Part shown: positions 10,245-17,776 of the stretch, piece after piece
Position numbering within the stretch: position 1 is the stretch's first letter
Layout of the letters: each line of letters begins with the position of its first letter
Assembly: GCF_965224175.1 (NCBI RefSeq)
Contig: NZ_OZ245041.1
Span: 4,960,001-5,024,000 of the forward strand
Direction of reading: 5' to 3'
Source: Kordia sp965224175
GTDB lineage: Bacteria > Bacteroidota > Bacteroidia > Flavobacteriales > Flavobacteriaceae
Length of the DNA stretch: 64,000 nt
Notes under the pieces: model-generated
What the model was told of the DNA's origin: nothing
The model's input: the letters and a program-made list of their open reading frames with translations, nothing else
Database searches by the model: none
Position numbers and translations under genes: made by a program

Positions 10245-10424
10245 ATGAAAAAAAGCATTTTAGCAATTAAGGGAGTTTCTGAATTAGACAAAAAAACACA
10301 ATCAAAAATTACTGGAGCTGGTATTCCATGCTGGACAGGAGGATCTTGTAGAGAAACTGGATGGTATTGTAATGAGATTTACTGCAAAGGACTTTGGGGT
10401 CCAAGAGTTGAAGATCGTGATTAA
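10245..10424 (+). CDS. Short leader-type precursor peptide 1
   Basis: This 59-codon gene encodes a Lys-rich leader of the form MKKSILxIKGVSELxKK, followed by QSKITGAG and a variable core with four Cys (29, 35, 42, 47) and four Trp. The leader resembles the Bacteroidota GG-type natural-product/bacteriocin precursor families (TIGR04149-like), with GAG/GG as the likely cleavage site after residue 26. The start is fixed by alignment with the two downstream paralogues. It has no obvious signal peptide or membrane segment, so export would need a dedicated transporter. No maturase or C39 peptidase gene is in the window. Product and activity are unknown; a bacteriocin- or RiPP-like role is inference. 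Confidence 0.8.
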   Translation: MKKSILAIKGVSELDKKTQSKITGAGIPCWTGGSCRETGWYCNEIYCKGLWGPRVEDRD

Positions 10425-10430
10425 TAATAT

Positions 10431-10463
10431 AGGTTCATATTATCTTTTGGGAGAACCTTTTTT
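10431..10463 (+). terminator. Possible terminator or attenuator after peptide gene 1
   Basis: A 6-bp stem (AGGTTC 10431-10436, GAACCT 10453-10458) runs directly into six T residues. It is weak because the loop is 16 nt, but its position 7 bp after the stop suggests partial termination between cassettes 1 and 2. Confidence 0.45.
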
Positions 10464-10488
10464 AGATTATAATATGTCATTAAGAAAT

Positions 10489-10546
10489 GGTGGAAGCCGA
10501 AAAGCCAATTTATGAATAGAGTAGGCAAACCAAAAATTATATAATC
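10489..10546 (+). promoter_or_regulatory. Conserved 5' leader segment, copy 2
   Basis: This 58-nt block matches copy 1 except for one base in the AT-rich loop (TTTATGAAT for TTTATAAAT) and one extra T in the tail. Similarity extends a further 12 nt or so upstream (CATTAAnnAAT). It again ends exactly at the ATG, so the leader RNA and the peptide leader are conserved as one unit. Confidence 0.7.
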
Positions 10547-10726
10547 ATGAAAAAAAGCATTTTAGGAATTAAGGGAGTTTCTGAATTAAGTAAAAAAACA
10601 CAACAGAAAATTACAGGAGCTGGACAAGTTAAATGTTCTAGAGGAACAACTTCAAATTGTGTTGAGACGGGTTCTTATTGCAAGGAAATACAGTGTCAAG
10701 GTATTTGGGGAGGCGATCACGATTAG
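10547..10726 (+). CDS. Short leader-type precursor peptide 2
   Basis: This 59-codon gene has a leader almost identical to that of peptide 1 (MKKSILGIKGVSELSKK, then KITGAG). The core differs but keeps four Cys (30, 38, 45, 50) and the shared pattern ETGxYCxEIxCxGxWG. The shared spacing of the last two Cys (x4) and the conserved Trp-Gly suggest a common fold or modification. It lies 122 bp after gene 1 and 69 bp before gene 3. Function is unknown; a leader-directed secreted or modified peptide is inferred from the leader. Confidence 0.8.
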   Translation: MKKSILGIKGVSELSKKTQQKITGAGQVKCSRGTTSNCVETGSYCKEIQCQGIWGGDHD

Positions 10727-10737
10727 TTTTAATAAAA

Positions 10738-10795
10738 GGTGGAAGCCGAAAAACCAATTCATCAATAGAGTAGGCAAATCAAAAATTATATGATC
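10738..10795 (+). promoter_or_regulatory. Conserved 5' leader segment, copy 3
   Basis: This third 58-nt copy starts only 11 nt after the stop of peptide gene 2. It differs from copy 2 at a handful of positions: AAAACC for AAAGCC, TTCATCAAT for TTTATGAAT, CAAATC for CAAACC, TGATC for TAATC. The first lies in an unpaired stretch of the proposed fold, the second mainly in the hairpin loop, and the third turns a G-C pair into G-U. The pairing model therefore survives. Confidence 0.7.
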
Positions 10796-11002
10796 ATGAA
10801 AAAAAGCATTTTAGAAATTAAGGGAGTTTCTGAATTAAGTAAAAAAGAACAGTTGAACACAATTGGTGGCGTACAACCTCCTAAAGTATACGATGCAGAA
10901 TTATGTGCAAGTTGTGGCGGAATATCGTTACCTAATGGATATTGTTTGATAGCATCATCTCAAGAATCTTGCTTGGAAGGAGATGGAGGAATTGGAGGTT
11001 AA
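10796..11002 (+). CDS. Short leader-type precursor peptide 3
   Basis: This 68-residue peptide has the leader MKKSILEIKGVSELSKK followed by EQLNTIGG, a clearer double-glycine processing site (residues 24-25) than in its two paralogues. Its core is unlike theirs: Cys at 37, 40, 50 and 59 in the pattern CASC...GYC...SC, with a Gly-rich acidic tail. An in-frame ATG two codons upstream (10790) is possible, but the ATG at 10796 is where the three paralogues and their 58-nt leaders align. It is the last gene of the cassette and is followed by a strong terminator. Function is unknown. Confidence 0.82.
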   Translation: MKKSILEIKGVSELSKKEQLNTIGGVQPPKVYDAELCASCGGISLPNGYCLIASSQESCLEGDGGIGG

Positions 11003-11031
11003 TCCTAGCTTAGTGCAATAAACTCATAAAA

Positions 11032-11062
11032 AAAAGGCTTTACAATTATTGTAAAGCCTTTT
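11032..11062. terminator. Bidirectional terminator between convergent genes
   Basis: A perfect 13-bp hairpin (arms 11032-11044 and 11050-11062) is flanked by an A tract on the left and T residues on the right. It serves peptide gene 3 on the plus strand and the nucleoid-associated protein gene on the minus strand, whose last codons begin at 11067. Confidence 0.9.
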
Positions 11063-11066
11063 GTGT

Positions 11067-12125
11067 TTATCCTTTTTGTTCTTTGTTGAAATATACTAAG
11101 TAATAATACATTTGTTTTTCTTCGTCCCAACCTTTTTCTACAAATTTCTCTGCAGATTCAGGATTGATGAAATCCATTTTGATTTGAATATTAGTATCTA
11201 AACTAATCGTGTTTTTGATGCTTTTTCTAGCAGAAGAAACCGCTTTGTTAGCAATTGGAAATTCAGAAACATCTTCAATGCTATATTTTGGACCTTTTTC
11301 TACTTTGTAATGTTTAAATTCTGGAATTAAATCTGGATTTTCAATAACATCGTTTAAAAATTCAGTTTCTTCAAAAGTATCGTTTTTTGCAAAGTGATTT
11401 ACTGCACGGTTCATAAACATTACTTCTTCCTTTTTATCTTCCGCAGGAAAAACAACATCTTTTGCAAAGTTTTGACAGAACTTTAAGTATTTTTTAGTGT
11501 AAAAGTTTTCATCCGCAAATGCATCGACTCCTAAGAAATGATCTAACCAATATTTAGTATCGTATTTATTGCTATCTACAGAGAGGATTTTGTAACCTTC
11601 TTCCTTTTTTACATTAAAAATGATACAACCTTTATCAAGTTTATTCAAAGAAACTCCTTGTTGTAATAATACATCTAAATTGCTGCCTTTTTCTTCAAAT
11701 TGAAGGAAATCGTTTTTGATCTCTGACTTGAAAATTCCGATGGCATCTACTTTTTCATTGTCGATCACTGTATTTTCAAAATAACCAACATATACTTCAC
11801 CACTTTTTATATGTGGATGTTGTGATTGTTCGAAGAGTAAAGAAGCTATTTTTTTTGAATTTTCATGCACAGATGCTGGATCGTTGAAAATATCAGTTAC
11901 AATAGCGTACAACGGATTGAATTCTAAATCAACTTCGTTGGTAAACTGAAAGTAGTTTTCTTCTTTTTCTCTAAATGGTTTGAAAAAGTATTCTTTAAGT
12001 AATGGTGTAATTTCGTCTGTTAATTGATACGGTTCTGAAGAAAGAAACACATTTTCGTTTCTACTTTTATTCCCAACTTTATGAATAGAAAGGGAATCTA
12101 CTTGTGCACTGTATAAATTGATCAT
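11067..12125 (-). CDS. Nucleoid-associated protein, NdpA/YejK family
   Basis: This 352-residue protein has the full length and layout of the 37-kDa nucleoid-associated family (Pfam NA37). The N-terminus begins VDSLSIHKVGNK. A middle segment reads HPHIKSGEVYVGYFENTV and VDAIGIFKSE. The KYWLDHFLGVDAF and KYLKFCQNFAKDVV segments are typical of the group. It is expected to bind DNA in the nucleoid; its precise role in Bacteroidota is not established. It is a single-gene unit ending in the shared terminator at 11032-11062. Confidence 0.85.
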   Translation of the reverse strand: MINLYSAQVDSLSIHKVGNKSRNENVFLSSEPYQLTDEITPLLKEYFFKPFREKEENYFQFTNEVDLEFNPLYAIVTDIFNDPASVHENSKKIASLLFEQSQHPHIKSGEVYVGYFENTVIDNEKVDAIGIFKSEIKNDFLQFEEKGSNLDVLLQQGVSLNKLDKGCIIFNVKKEEGYKILSVDSNKYDTKYWLDHFLGVDAFADENFYTKKYLKFCQNFAKDVVFPAEDKKEEVMFMNRAVNHFAKNDTFEETEFLNDVIENPDLIPEFKHYKVEKGPKYSIEDVSEFPIANKAVSSARKSIKNTISLDTNIQIKMDFINPESAEKFVEKGWDEEKQMYYYLVYFNKEQKG

Positions 12126-12230
12126 TATTAGGGTGTATTTTTATTTCTTTATGTCTGTCTTGGTTTTCACTTTCGTGAGATACTACTCTGTTGGTTTTCA
12201 CCTTTTCGTTAAATTTCCACATTCTTGGAA

Positions 12231-12345
12231 ACTATTGCGTTAAGGATTGAAGCATTTGTTGAAGCTCCTCGTAGAGAGCGACTGCTGAAAGCCTGACGAT
12301 TTTTTATGGCGTATGCCGAATAAAAAATGGAAACGCCCAAAAAGA
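12231..12345. repeat. Flavobacterial intergenic repeat (AGCCTGAC type), copy A
   Basis: The 12126-12406 gap holds no gene. It contains a repeat with GCGTTAAGGATTGAAGCA, then GAAAGCCTGACGATTTTTT, an internal inverted repeat (ATTTTTTATGGC with GCC..ATAAAAAAT), and GGAAACGCCCAAAAAG. The landmarks (AGGAT, AGCCTGAC, ACGC(A)CCCAAAAA) recur in reverse orientation at 36533-36650. Such elements are common between flavobacterial genes. Confidence 0.6.
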
Positions 12346-12406
12346 TAGAAAAATCTTTTAAAAAGCTCGCTAAACTTCGTGTAATAAGTAGCTGAGCTAA
12401 TTAAAG

Positions 12407-12916
12407 CTAATTCCAGTTTTCGTCAAAGTTTAAACTATCATAATCATTGATGTCTAAATCGTCGTCACCTTCCATTCCGTAAGGATCTTGCTCTGCTTCA
12501 AACTGCTTGTCTGGCGCACTATCTGGAAGAATTCCGTGAGAAAATAATAGGTTTGGATATGCTTGTCCATTGACAGGTTCGGCAATTTCAGCCAATTCTA
12601 CCAAAAATGTCCACATATTCAAGAAGTCATACACATAAATCATACGTGTTTGATCTTCTGAAAAGATACTGTCTAAAGTTGTTTCATTCATCAATCGAAT
12701 AGAATCTTGTCCTTCGCTCATATCAAACTGAGAAATTTCTTCTCCTTGATTCCATTCGTCATCACTTACATAAAAAGATGCCATTTCCATTCCATCAAAG
12801 CCAAACGCTTGTGTAATGACGTTATTGAAGTCTTCAAAAGTTGCATCTTCCTGAATTTCAATATCTCGGAATACATCTTCCGCTGCATCTAATATTATTC
12901 TAAATCTAAAAATCAT
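12407..12916 (-). CDS. pRiA4b ORF-3-like protein
   Basis: This 169-residue acidic protein matches the plasmid pRiA4b ORF-3 / IS1096 TnpR-like fold family (PF07929). It opens IFRFRIILD, has an FEDFNNVITQAFGFDGMEMASFYV segment and a YVYDFLNMWTFLVELAEI motif near the C-terminus, then an Asp/Glu-rich tail. Despite the family name, homologues are widespread chromosomal proteins of unknown function, and nothing here suggests a mobile element. A -7 box lies 23 bp upstream of the ATG (12939-12946). Confidence 0.8.
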   Translation of the reverse strand: MIFRFRIILDAAEDVFRDIEIQEDATFEDFNNVITQAFGFDGMEMASFYVSDDEWNQGEEISQFDMSEGQDSIRLMNETTLDSIFSEDQTRMIYVYDFLNMWTFLVELAEIAEPVNGQAYPNLLFSHGILPDSAPDKQFEAEQDPYGMEGDDDLDINDYDSLNFDENWN

Positions 12917-12938
12917 GTCCTTTCAAAAATTAGGATTG

Positions 12939-12946
12939 CAAATTTA
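12939..12946 (-). promoter_or_regulatory. -7 promoter box of the pRiA4b ORF-3-like gene
   Basis: TAAATTTG on the minus strand fits the Bacteroidota consensus TAnnTTTG and lies 23 bp before the ATG at 12916. Confidence 0.55.
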
Positions 12947-13021
12947 CAAAGTTTTCTTTGTTATAGATGTGCTTTGTTAAAAATTATTATTCTTACGACT
13001 TTGAGCGATAAGAAATAACGA

Positions 13022-14053
13022 TTAAAGAGCTATTTGTTTGGTCGCTTTGTGGGCTTCTAAGATTACATAAAATTGAATCCCAAATAGTATCGTTGCCAGT
13101 ACAATATGTATGGTTTGTGATCCGAATGGGAAATCTATATAATACATTGCAATTCCTGAAATGATTTCTAAAAGTAATAAAACCATAACCCAATATATTT
13201 TTGAGAAACCAAGTTGCAATTTTCGGAATCTGTAAAACAAGAATACATTTACCAATAATACCACAATAGAAAATGTTCGATGAATGTAAAAATTGAGTTC
13301 AGGGTTTGCCAGCCATAAAGATTTGTTTTCTTCACCAAGTGTATGCATTTGTTCATCTACAAATTGACGTACTTGTGTTCCTAATATCGTTTGAACTAAG
13401 GTTAGAATTATTGAAGCATACAATAATTTTATAAAGAAAGAATCGCTTTTGTGTGTTTTAATTTTATTGGAAGTTGCTTGCACAATGTATAGCAATGCAG
13501 CCACAATGACCAACGCCATTACCATATGAATTGTAATTTTAAAAGGCGCAAGATTGGAATCTACTACGGTTTTTCCTAGCCAAGCCTGGAATCCCATGCC
13601 TAAGACAGTGAATAAAGAGAGTAGTGTGATGATTTTCTTTTCACGCCAAAACCAACAAGAAGCAATTAATAGTACTAGTGTTGCAAGTCCTGCCAATGCA
13701 CCAAACAGTCTGTTAATGTATTCTACCCAAGTATGAAACGCATTAAAAATGGCGTAATCGTGTTTTGTATACGGTTCCCAATTTAATTTGTTGAAACTTG
13801 TGGTTGTTGTAAAATCTTCTTTGGCAACTTGTAGTGTTTCATCAACTATAATGACCATGCCGTCTTCGTAAAAATGATTTGGTTGCCATTGCAATTGCGC
13901 TTCTTCTGTTGGCGGAATATAATATCCGAAACATTTTGGCCAATCTGGGCAACCCATTCCACTTCCTGTCATACGAACGACTGCGCCAGCAATAATAACA
14001 AGGTATACAAGTATTAAAGTGACTTTGGCAATGGTATTGAAGTTTTTCTTCAT
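13022..14053 (-). CDS. ctaA: Heme A synthase, COX15/CtaA family
   Basis: This 343-residue polytopic membrane protein has about eight hydrophobic helices. The hallmark N-terminal sequence GAVVRMTGSGMGCPDWPKC follows helix 1. Conserved His residues for heme binding appear in FHTWVEYINR (helix 2 region), HMVMALVIV and HRTFSIVVL. The enzyme oxidises heme O to heme A for cytochrome oxidases. Its start overlaps the stop of the CCA-adding enzyme gene by 4 bp (ATGA), so the two are translationally coupled. Confidence 0.93.
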   Translation of the reverse strand: MKKNFNTIAKVTLILVYLVIIAGAVVRMTGSGMGCPDWPKCFGYYIPPTEEAQLQWQPNHFYEDGMVIIVDETLQVAKEDFTTTTSFNKLNWEPYTKHDYAIFNAFHTWVEYINRLFGALAGLATLVLLIASCWFWREKKIITLLSLFTVLGMGFQAWLGKTVVDSNLAPFKITIHMVMALVIVAALLYIVQATSNKIKTHKSDSFFIKLLYASIILTLVQTILGTQVRQFVDEQMHTLGEENKSLWLANPELNFYIHRTFSIVVLLVNVFLFYRFRKLQLGFSKIYWVMVLLLLEIISGIAMYYIDFPFGSQTIHIVLATILFGIQFYVILEAHKATKQIAL

Positions 14054-15474
14054 TTTTCAGTATTTTCTACTAATCCTAATTCTTTTCCTTTGGCAACCAT
14101 GTATGCATGTGCTGCTCCGTATTCATTCGGAATTTCGCCTTCTAGAATAGCTTCTTTGATGGCATGTTTTATGATTCCGATTTCTCGGGATGGTTTCAAG
14201 TTGAAAGTTTCCATAATTTCTTCACCAGAAACTGGCGGCTGAAAATTACGTACATGATCACGTTCTTCAACTTCTACAATTTTCTCACGCACAATTTTGA
14301 AATTGTTGTGATATTTTTCAAATTTTCTAGGGTTTTTTGTAGTGATATCTGCTTCGCAGAGTGTCATTAAATCTTCTACATGATCGCCAGCATCAAAAAC
14401 CAAACGTCGTACGGCAGAATCTGTTACGCCATCTTGCGATAGTACAATTGGACGCGAACTCATCATCACCATTTTTTGAACATACTTTACCTTTTCGTTC
14501 AATGGCATACGTAAGCGTTTGAAAAGTTTATGCACCATTTTCCCACCTACAAATTCGTGTCCGTGAAATGTCCAACCTACTTTTTTACTAAAACGTTTTG
14601 TTGGTGCTTTTCCAATATCGTGTAATAAAGCTGCCCAACGCAACCAAACATTATCGGTATGTTCTGCAATATTATCAACAACTTCAAGTGTATGATAAAA
14701 ATTGTCTTTGTGACGTTGTCCTTCAATTTCATCGATACCTTTTAGAGCGACTAACTCTGGTAATATATGAGGTAAAAGCTGTGTTTTTTCTAGGAGTTTA
14801 AAGCCAATAGATGGCTTTTTACTACTTAAAATTTTATTTAGTTCTACGACAATACGTTCTTTTGAAATAATTTTGATTCGGTCACAATTACGAGTGATTG
14901 CTTCTAGTGAAACAGGATCAATTCTGAATTCTAACTGTGTTGCAAAACGTATAGCACGCATCATGCGTAACGGATCGTCTGAATAAGTAATATCTGGATC
15001 TAATGGTGTTACAATTCGTTTGTTTTCTAAATCTTGTAAACCATGAAACGGATCGAGTAAATCGCCAAATGTTGTTTCGTTCAAGCTTAATGCCATCGCA
15101 TTGATAGAAAAATCACGACGATCTTGGTCGTCTTGAAGCGTTCCGTTTTCTACAGCAGGATTTCTGCTACCACGTTCGTAACTTTCTTTTCGTGCGCCAA
15201 CAAACTCTACTTCAATTTCCTTGGTTTTAATCATGGCAGTTCCATAATTTTTAAACACTTGTACTTTTGGTTTGTTTGGTAGGAGTGAAGCTACTTTTTT
15301 AGCTAATTCAATTCCGCTTCCAACTGCAACAACATCTATATCTTTGGCATCGCCGCGCTTCAACAAAAAGTCACGTACAAAACCTCCAATTACATAGGTT
15401 TCTAGTTGTAATTCGGTTGCTGCTTTAGAAATTGTTGAAAATATATTGAGTTGTAAGGCTTCTTTGTAATTCAT
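14050..15474 (-). CDS. cca: CCA tRNA nucleotidyltransferase with HD domain
   Basis: This 474-residue enzyme adds or repairs the 3' CCA of tRNAs. The nucleotidyltransferase head is clear: GGFVRDFLLKRG with catalytic carboxylates in KDIDVVAVG, RRDFSINAMAL, then DPLRMMRAIRFATQLEF for primer and nucleotide selection. The second half has an HD hydrolase domain (HTLEVVDNIAEH, ALLHDIGKAPTKRF, HGHEFVG), the arrangement usual in Bacteroidota homologues. It is the first gene of the pair with the heme A synthase. Confidence 0.93.
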   Translation of the reverse strand: MNYKEALQLNIFSTISKAATELQLETYVIGGFVRDFLLKRGDAKDIDVVAVGSGIELAKKVASLLPNKPKVQVFKNYGTAMIKTKEIEVEFVGARKESYERGSRNPAVENGTLQDDQDRRDFSINAMALSLNETTFGDLLDPFHGLQDLENKRIVTPLDPDITYSDDPLRMMRAIRFATQLEFRIDPVSLEAITRNCDRIKIISKERIVVELNKILSSKKPSIGFKLLEKTQLLPHILPELVALKGIDEIEGQRHKDNFYHTLEVVDNIAEHTDNVWLRWAALLHDIGKAPTKRFSKKVGWTFHGHEFVGGKMVHKLFKRLRMPLNEKVKYVQKMVMMSSRPIVLSQDGVTDSAVRRLVFDAGDHVEDLMTLCEADITTKNPRKFEKYHNNFKIVREKIVEVEERDHVRNFQPPVSGEEIMETFNLKPSREIGIIKHAIKEAILEGEIPNEYGAAHAYMVAKGKELGLVENTEK

Positions 15475-15550
15475 TAAATGTTGTTGTTAGTTTTTTGTTG
15501 CTAACTGTTCGCAATTTTAATCGCTTAATACCTAACAACTAAGAATAAAA

Positions 15551-16111
15551 CTACGATCTAATTATTTTAATTTCTCCACTTGATCTCAATTGAATAATTG
15601 TAGATGGTTTGGAGTTGTTTTTTTTGCTTTGCAAATTTACAACATAATCCACATCATTTATAATTTCGGCACTAATTTCTTTATAGCTTTTTGGAGTTGG
15701 TTGTCCACTGATATTTGCTGAAGTAGAAACAATTGGGCGTTTAAATTTACGAATGAGTTTTTGGCAAAATTCATCATCAGGAATACGAATTGCCAAGGTA
15801 TTATCTGCTGCGACTAAATTTTTAGCAATTCCGACAGGATGATCATAAATAATTGTTGTAGGTCTATCTGCCGCTTCTAGTAACTGATATGCAACCTCTG
15901 GAATGTTTTCAATATAACGTTCGAGCATGCGAACATCACTTACCAAACATATTAAAGCTTTACTTTCCTCACGTCTTTTTAAGGCATAAATTTTAGCGAT
16001 AGCTTCTGAGTTTGTAGCATCGCAACCCAATCCCCAAACCGTATCTGTAGGATATAAAATGGTATTTCCCAACTGCAATTGATCAAAAGTTTTTTGAATT
16101 TCTTCTGTCAT
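15551..16111 (-). CDS. tsaC: L-threonylcarbamoyladenylate synthase (YrdC/Sua5 type)
   Basis: This 186-residue protein makes threonylcarbamoyl-AMP from Thr, bicarbonate and ATP, the first step of the t6A modification of tRNAs reading ANN codons. Diagnostic segments are YPTDTVWGLGCDATN, KRREESKALICLV, PTTIIYDHP and STSANISGQPTPKS. It lies 2 bp downstream of the glycosyltransferase gene starting at 17016, so the two are co-transcribed. It is single-domain, lacking the Sua5 C-terminal extension. Confidence 0.93.
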   Translation of the reverse strand: MTEEIQKTFDQLQLGNTILYPTDTVWGLGCDATNSEAIAKIYALKRREESKALICLVSDVRMLERYIENIPEVAYQLLEAADRPTTIIYDHPVGIAKNLVAADNTLAIRIPDDEFCQKLIRKFKRPIVSTSANISGQPTPKSYKEISAEIINDVDYVVNLQSKKNNSKPSTIIQLRSSGEIKIIRS

Positions 16112-16113
16112 GG

Positions 16114-17016
16114 TTAAAAACGAATTTGCTGTTTTTGCTTTAGTGATTCAGATAAATGAGCGCCTTTCCAAACAAGTGACAACATAAACCACTTTTTAGG
16201 TTTTATTAGAAAGCTTACACAGTAGTAACTTCTAATAAACAGATATTTTGCGTGCGAATAGTTTTTCTTTAGTACGTACATGTGCGAAATCATTCCTTCT
16301 TTACTGATAGCTTTAGAAACACCTGTGCTGACACCTTGATAATGAAGTATTTTTGCTTCAGGAACTAATACACTTGTATAGCCTTCTTGTCGCATGCGGA
16401 AGCAAATGTCCATTTCTTCAAAATATAAAAAGATATTTGTGTCAAATCCGCCAACTTTTTCAAAAACTTCTCGCCTAAAAAACATAAATGCACCATTGAC
16501 AAAGTTTACGGAAAGAGGTTCGGTGTATTCTTTTTTGCGTTTCGGAAATTGTTTTGACCAGTTTTTCTCCAAAAAACTTCTTCCTAATAGTAATTTTCGA
16601 ATGCCTTTATCATGATCAAAAGAAATGACATGATTGTTATGTTCATCAAAGTTTTGAGCTGTTGATACACCAACTTTAGGATTTTTTTCCATGTACGAAT
16701 GTAAAATAGACAAACAATCGTTTTGCAGCATCGCATCATTATTCAAAAATAACAGATACTTTCCGTTGGCAAATTGTGCACCAAACATATTTCCGCCACC
16801 AAAACCTGTATTGATTACGCTTCTGTGTAATGAAATATGATCTTGTGTTGGGAAATTTTCTTGTAAATGTGTAAAATCTTCCTGTTGAGAGTTATTATCC
16901 ACAACTACAATCTCATACGACAAAGATTTGTCAGTAAATTTAATGACTGAATCTACGCATTCTAGCGTATATTTGGCCGTGTTGTAATTGATGATAACAA
17001 TAGAAATATCTTTCAT
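16114..17016 (-). CDS. Glycosyltransferase family 2
   Basis: This 300-residue GT-A enzyme starts ISIVIINYNTAKYTLECVDS with the nucleotide-sugar-binding VVVDNNSQQ motif. It has the NTGFGGGNMFGAQ segment and the LLFLNNDAML motif typical of rhamnosyl/galactofuranosyl-type GT2 enzymes. The FLYFEEMDICFRMRQEGY segment supplies the catalytic-base region. It probably adds a sugar to a lipid-linked or surface glycan and opens the glycan region of this window. It precedes tsaC by 2 bp and is divergent from the methyltransferase gene at 17180. Confidence 0.9.
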   Translation of the reverse strand: MKDISIVIINYNTAKYTLECVDSVIKFTDKSLSYEIVVVDNNSQQEDFTHLQENFPTQDHISLHRSVINTGFGGGNMFGAQFANGKYLLFLNNDAMLQNDCLSILHSYMEKNPKVGVSTAQNFDEHNNHVISFDHDKGIRKLLLGRSFLEKNWSKQFPKRKKEYTEPLSVNFVNGAFMFFRREVFEKVGGFDTNIFLYFEEMDICFRMRQEGYTSVLVPEAKILHYQGVSTGVSKAISKEGMISHMYVLKKNYSHAKYLFIRSYYCVSFLIKPKKWFMLSLVWKGAHLSESLKQKQQIRF

Positions 17017-17151
17017 CTGGTTATTTTATTTTATGAATTTTGTCAGATGGAATTCGTCAATAATCATCTCGATAGATATTAAAAAATTGTGAAAACTCAT
17101 TTCATAAATACAGTAATTGTGCAAAACTACACAAATTTATGTTGAATTTTA

Positions 17152-17159
17152 TACTTTTG
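17152..17159 (+). promoter_or_regulatory. -7 promoter box
   Basis: TACTTTTG lies 20 bp before the ATG at 17180. It overlaps the region that a longer reading frame from 17117 would have to translate, so it supports the downstream start. Confidence 0.6.
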
Positions 17160-17179
17160 CGGAAACACAAATTGTAATT

Positions 17180-17776
17180 ATGGGACTTCGTTCAAAATTT
17201 AAAAAATACCTTTTACACAAAAGATTACCGATAGAAACGTATGAACCTATCAAAAAGTCGAAACCAGAAAAGATTAAAGAAATGGTGACAGCTTGGGCAG
17301 GTTTAGAGTTAATTATTGAAGATATTTTAGAACGCTTCAATATTGGTCGTGATTCTTGTATTGAGTTTGGTGTTGAGTTTGGGTATTCATCAGTGGTGTT
17401 TTCAAACTTTTTTAAAGAAGTGAAAGGAGTTGATATTTTTATTGGAGATGAACATACAGATCATAAAGGAGATCATTACGAAAAAACGAAAGCTTCTTTG
17501 GCAGCATATAAAAATATCGAATTGATCAAATCAGATTACCGTGATTGGATTGAAAAAGATACAAAACAATACAACTTTTCTCATGTTGATATTGTGCATA
17601 ATTACAAAGAAACGTACGAATGTGGATTGTGGGCTGCTCAACATAGCGAATGCACTATTTTCCATGACACCGAAAGTTTTCCAGAAGTTCGTCGTGCTGT
17701 AATTGATATAGCAAAGGCAACAGGAAAACGTGTGTACAATTATCCGCATTGCAACGGATTAGGAATTATTGTATAA
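17180..17776 (+). CDS. Class I SAM-dependent methyltransferase-like protein
   Basis: This 198-residue protein has a Rossmann-type methyltransferase core. SCIEFGVEFGYSSVVFSNF is motif I (E-G-x-x-G-variant), VKGVDIFIGD is the acidic ribose-binding strand, NIELIKSDYRDW is motif II, and VDIVHNYKETYECGLWA follows. A late His-Asp pair (TIFHDTESFPEVRRA) resembles the Methyltransf_24 group acting on sugars. The ATG at 17180 is preferred to the frame opening at 17117 because of the -7 box between them. The next gene starts right at its stop. A role in surface glycan modification is inferred from the neighbours. Confidence 0.75.
   Translation: MGLRSKFKKYLLHKRLPIETYEPIKKSKPEKIKEMVTAWAGLELIIEDILERFNIGRDSCIEFGVEFGYSSVVFSNFFKEVKGVDIFIGDEHTDHKGDHYEKTKASLAAYKNIELIKSDYRDWIEKDTKQYNFSHVDIVHNYKETYECGLWAAQHSECTIFHDTESFPEVRRAVIDIAKATGKRVYNYPHCNGLGIIV

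Noticed and set aside
12407..12916. Mobile element or resolvase, suggested by the pRiA4b ORF-3/IS1096 TnpR family name
   Set aside because: There are no terminal repeats, transposase or recombinase motifs nearby; the family name is historical.
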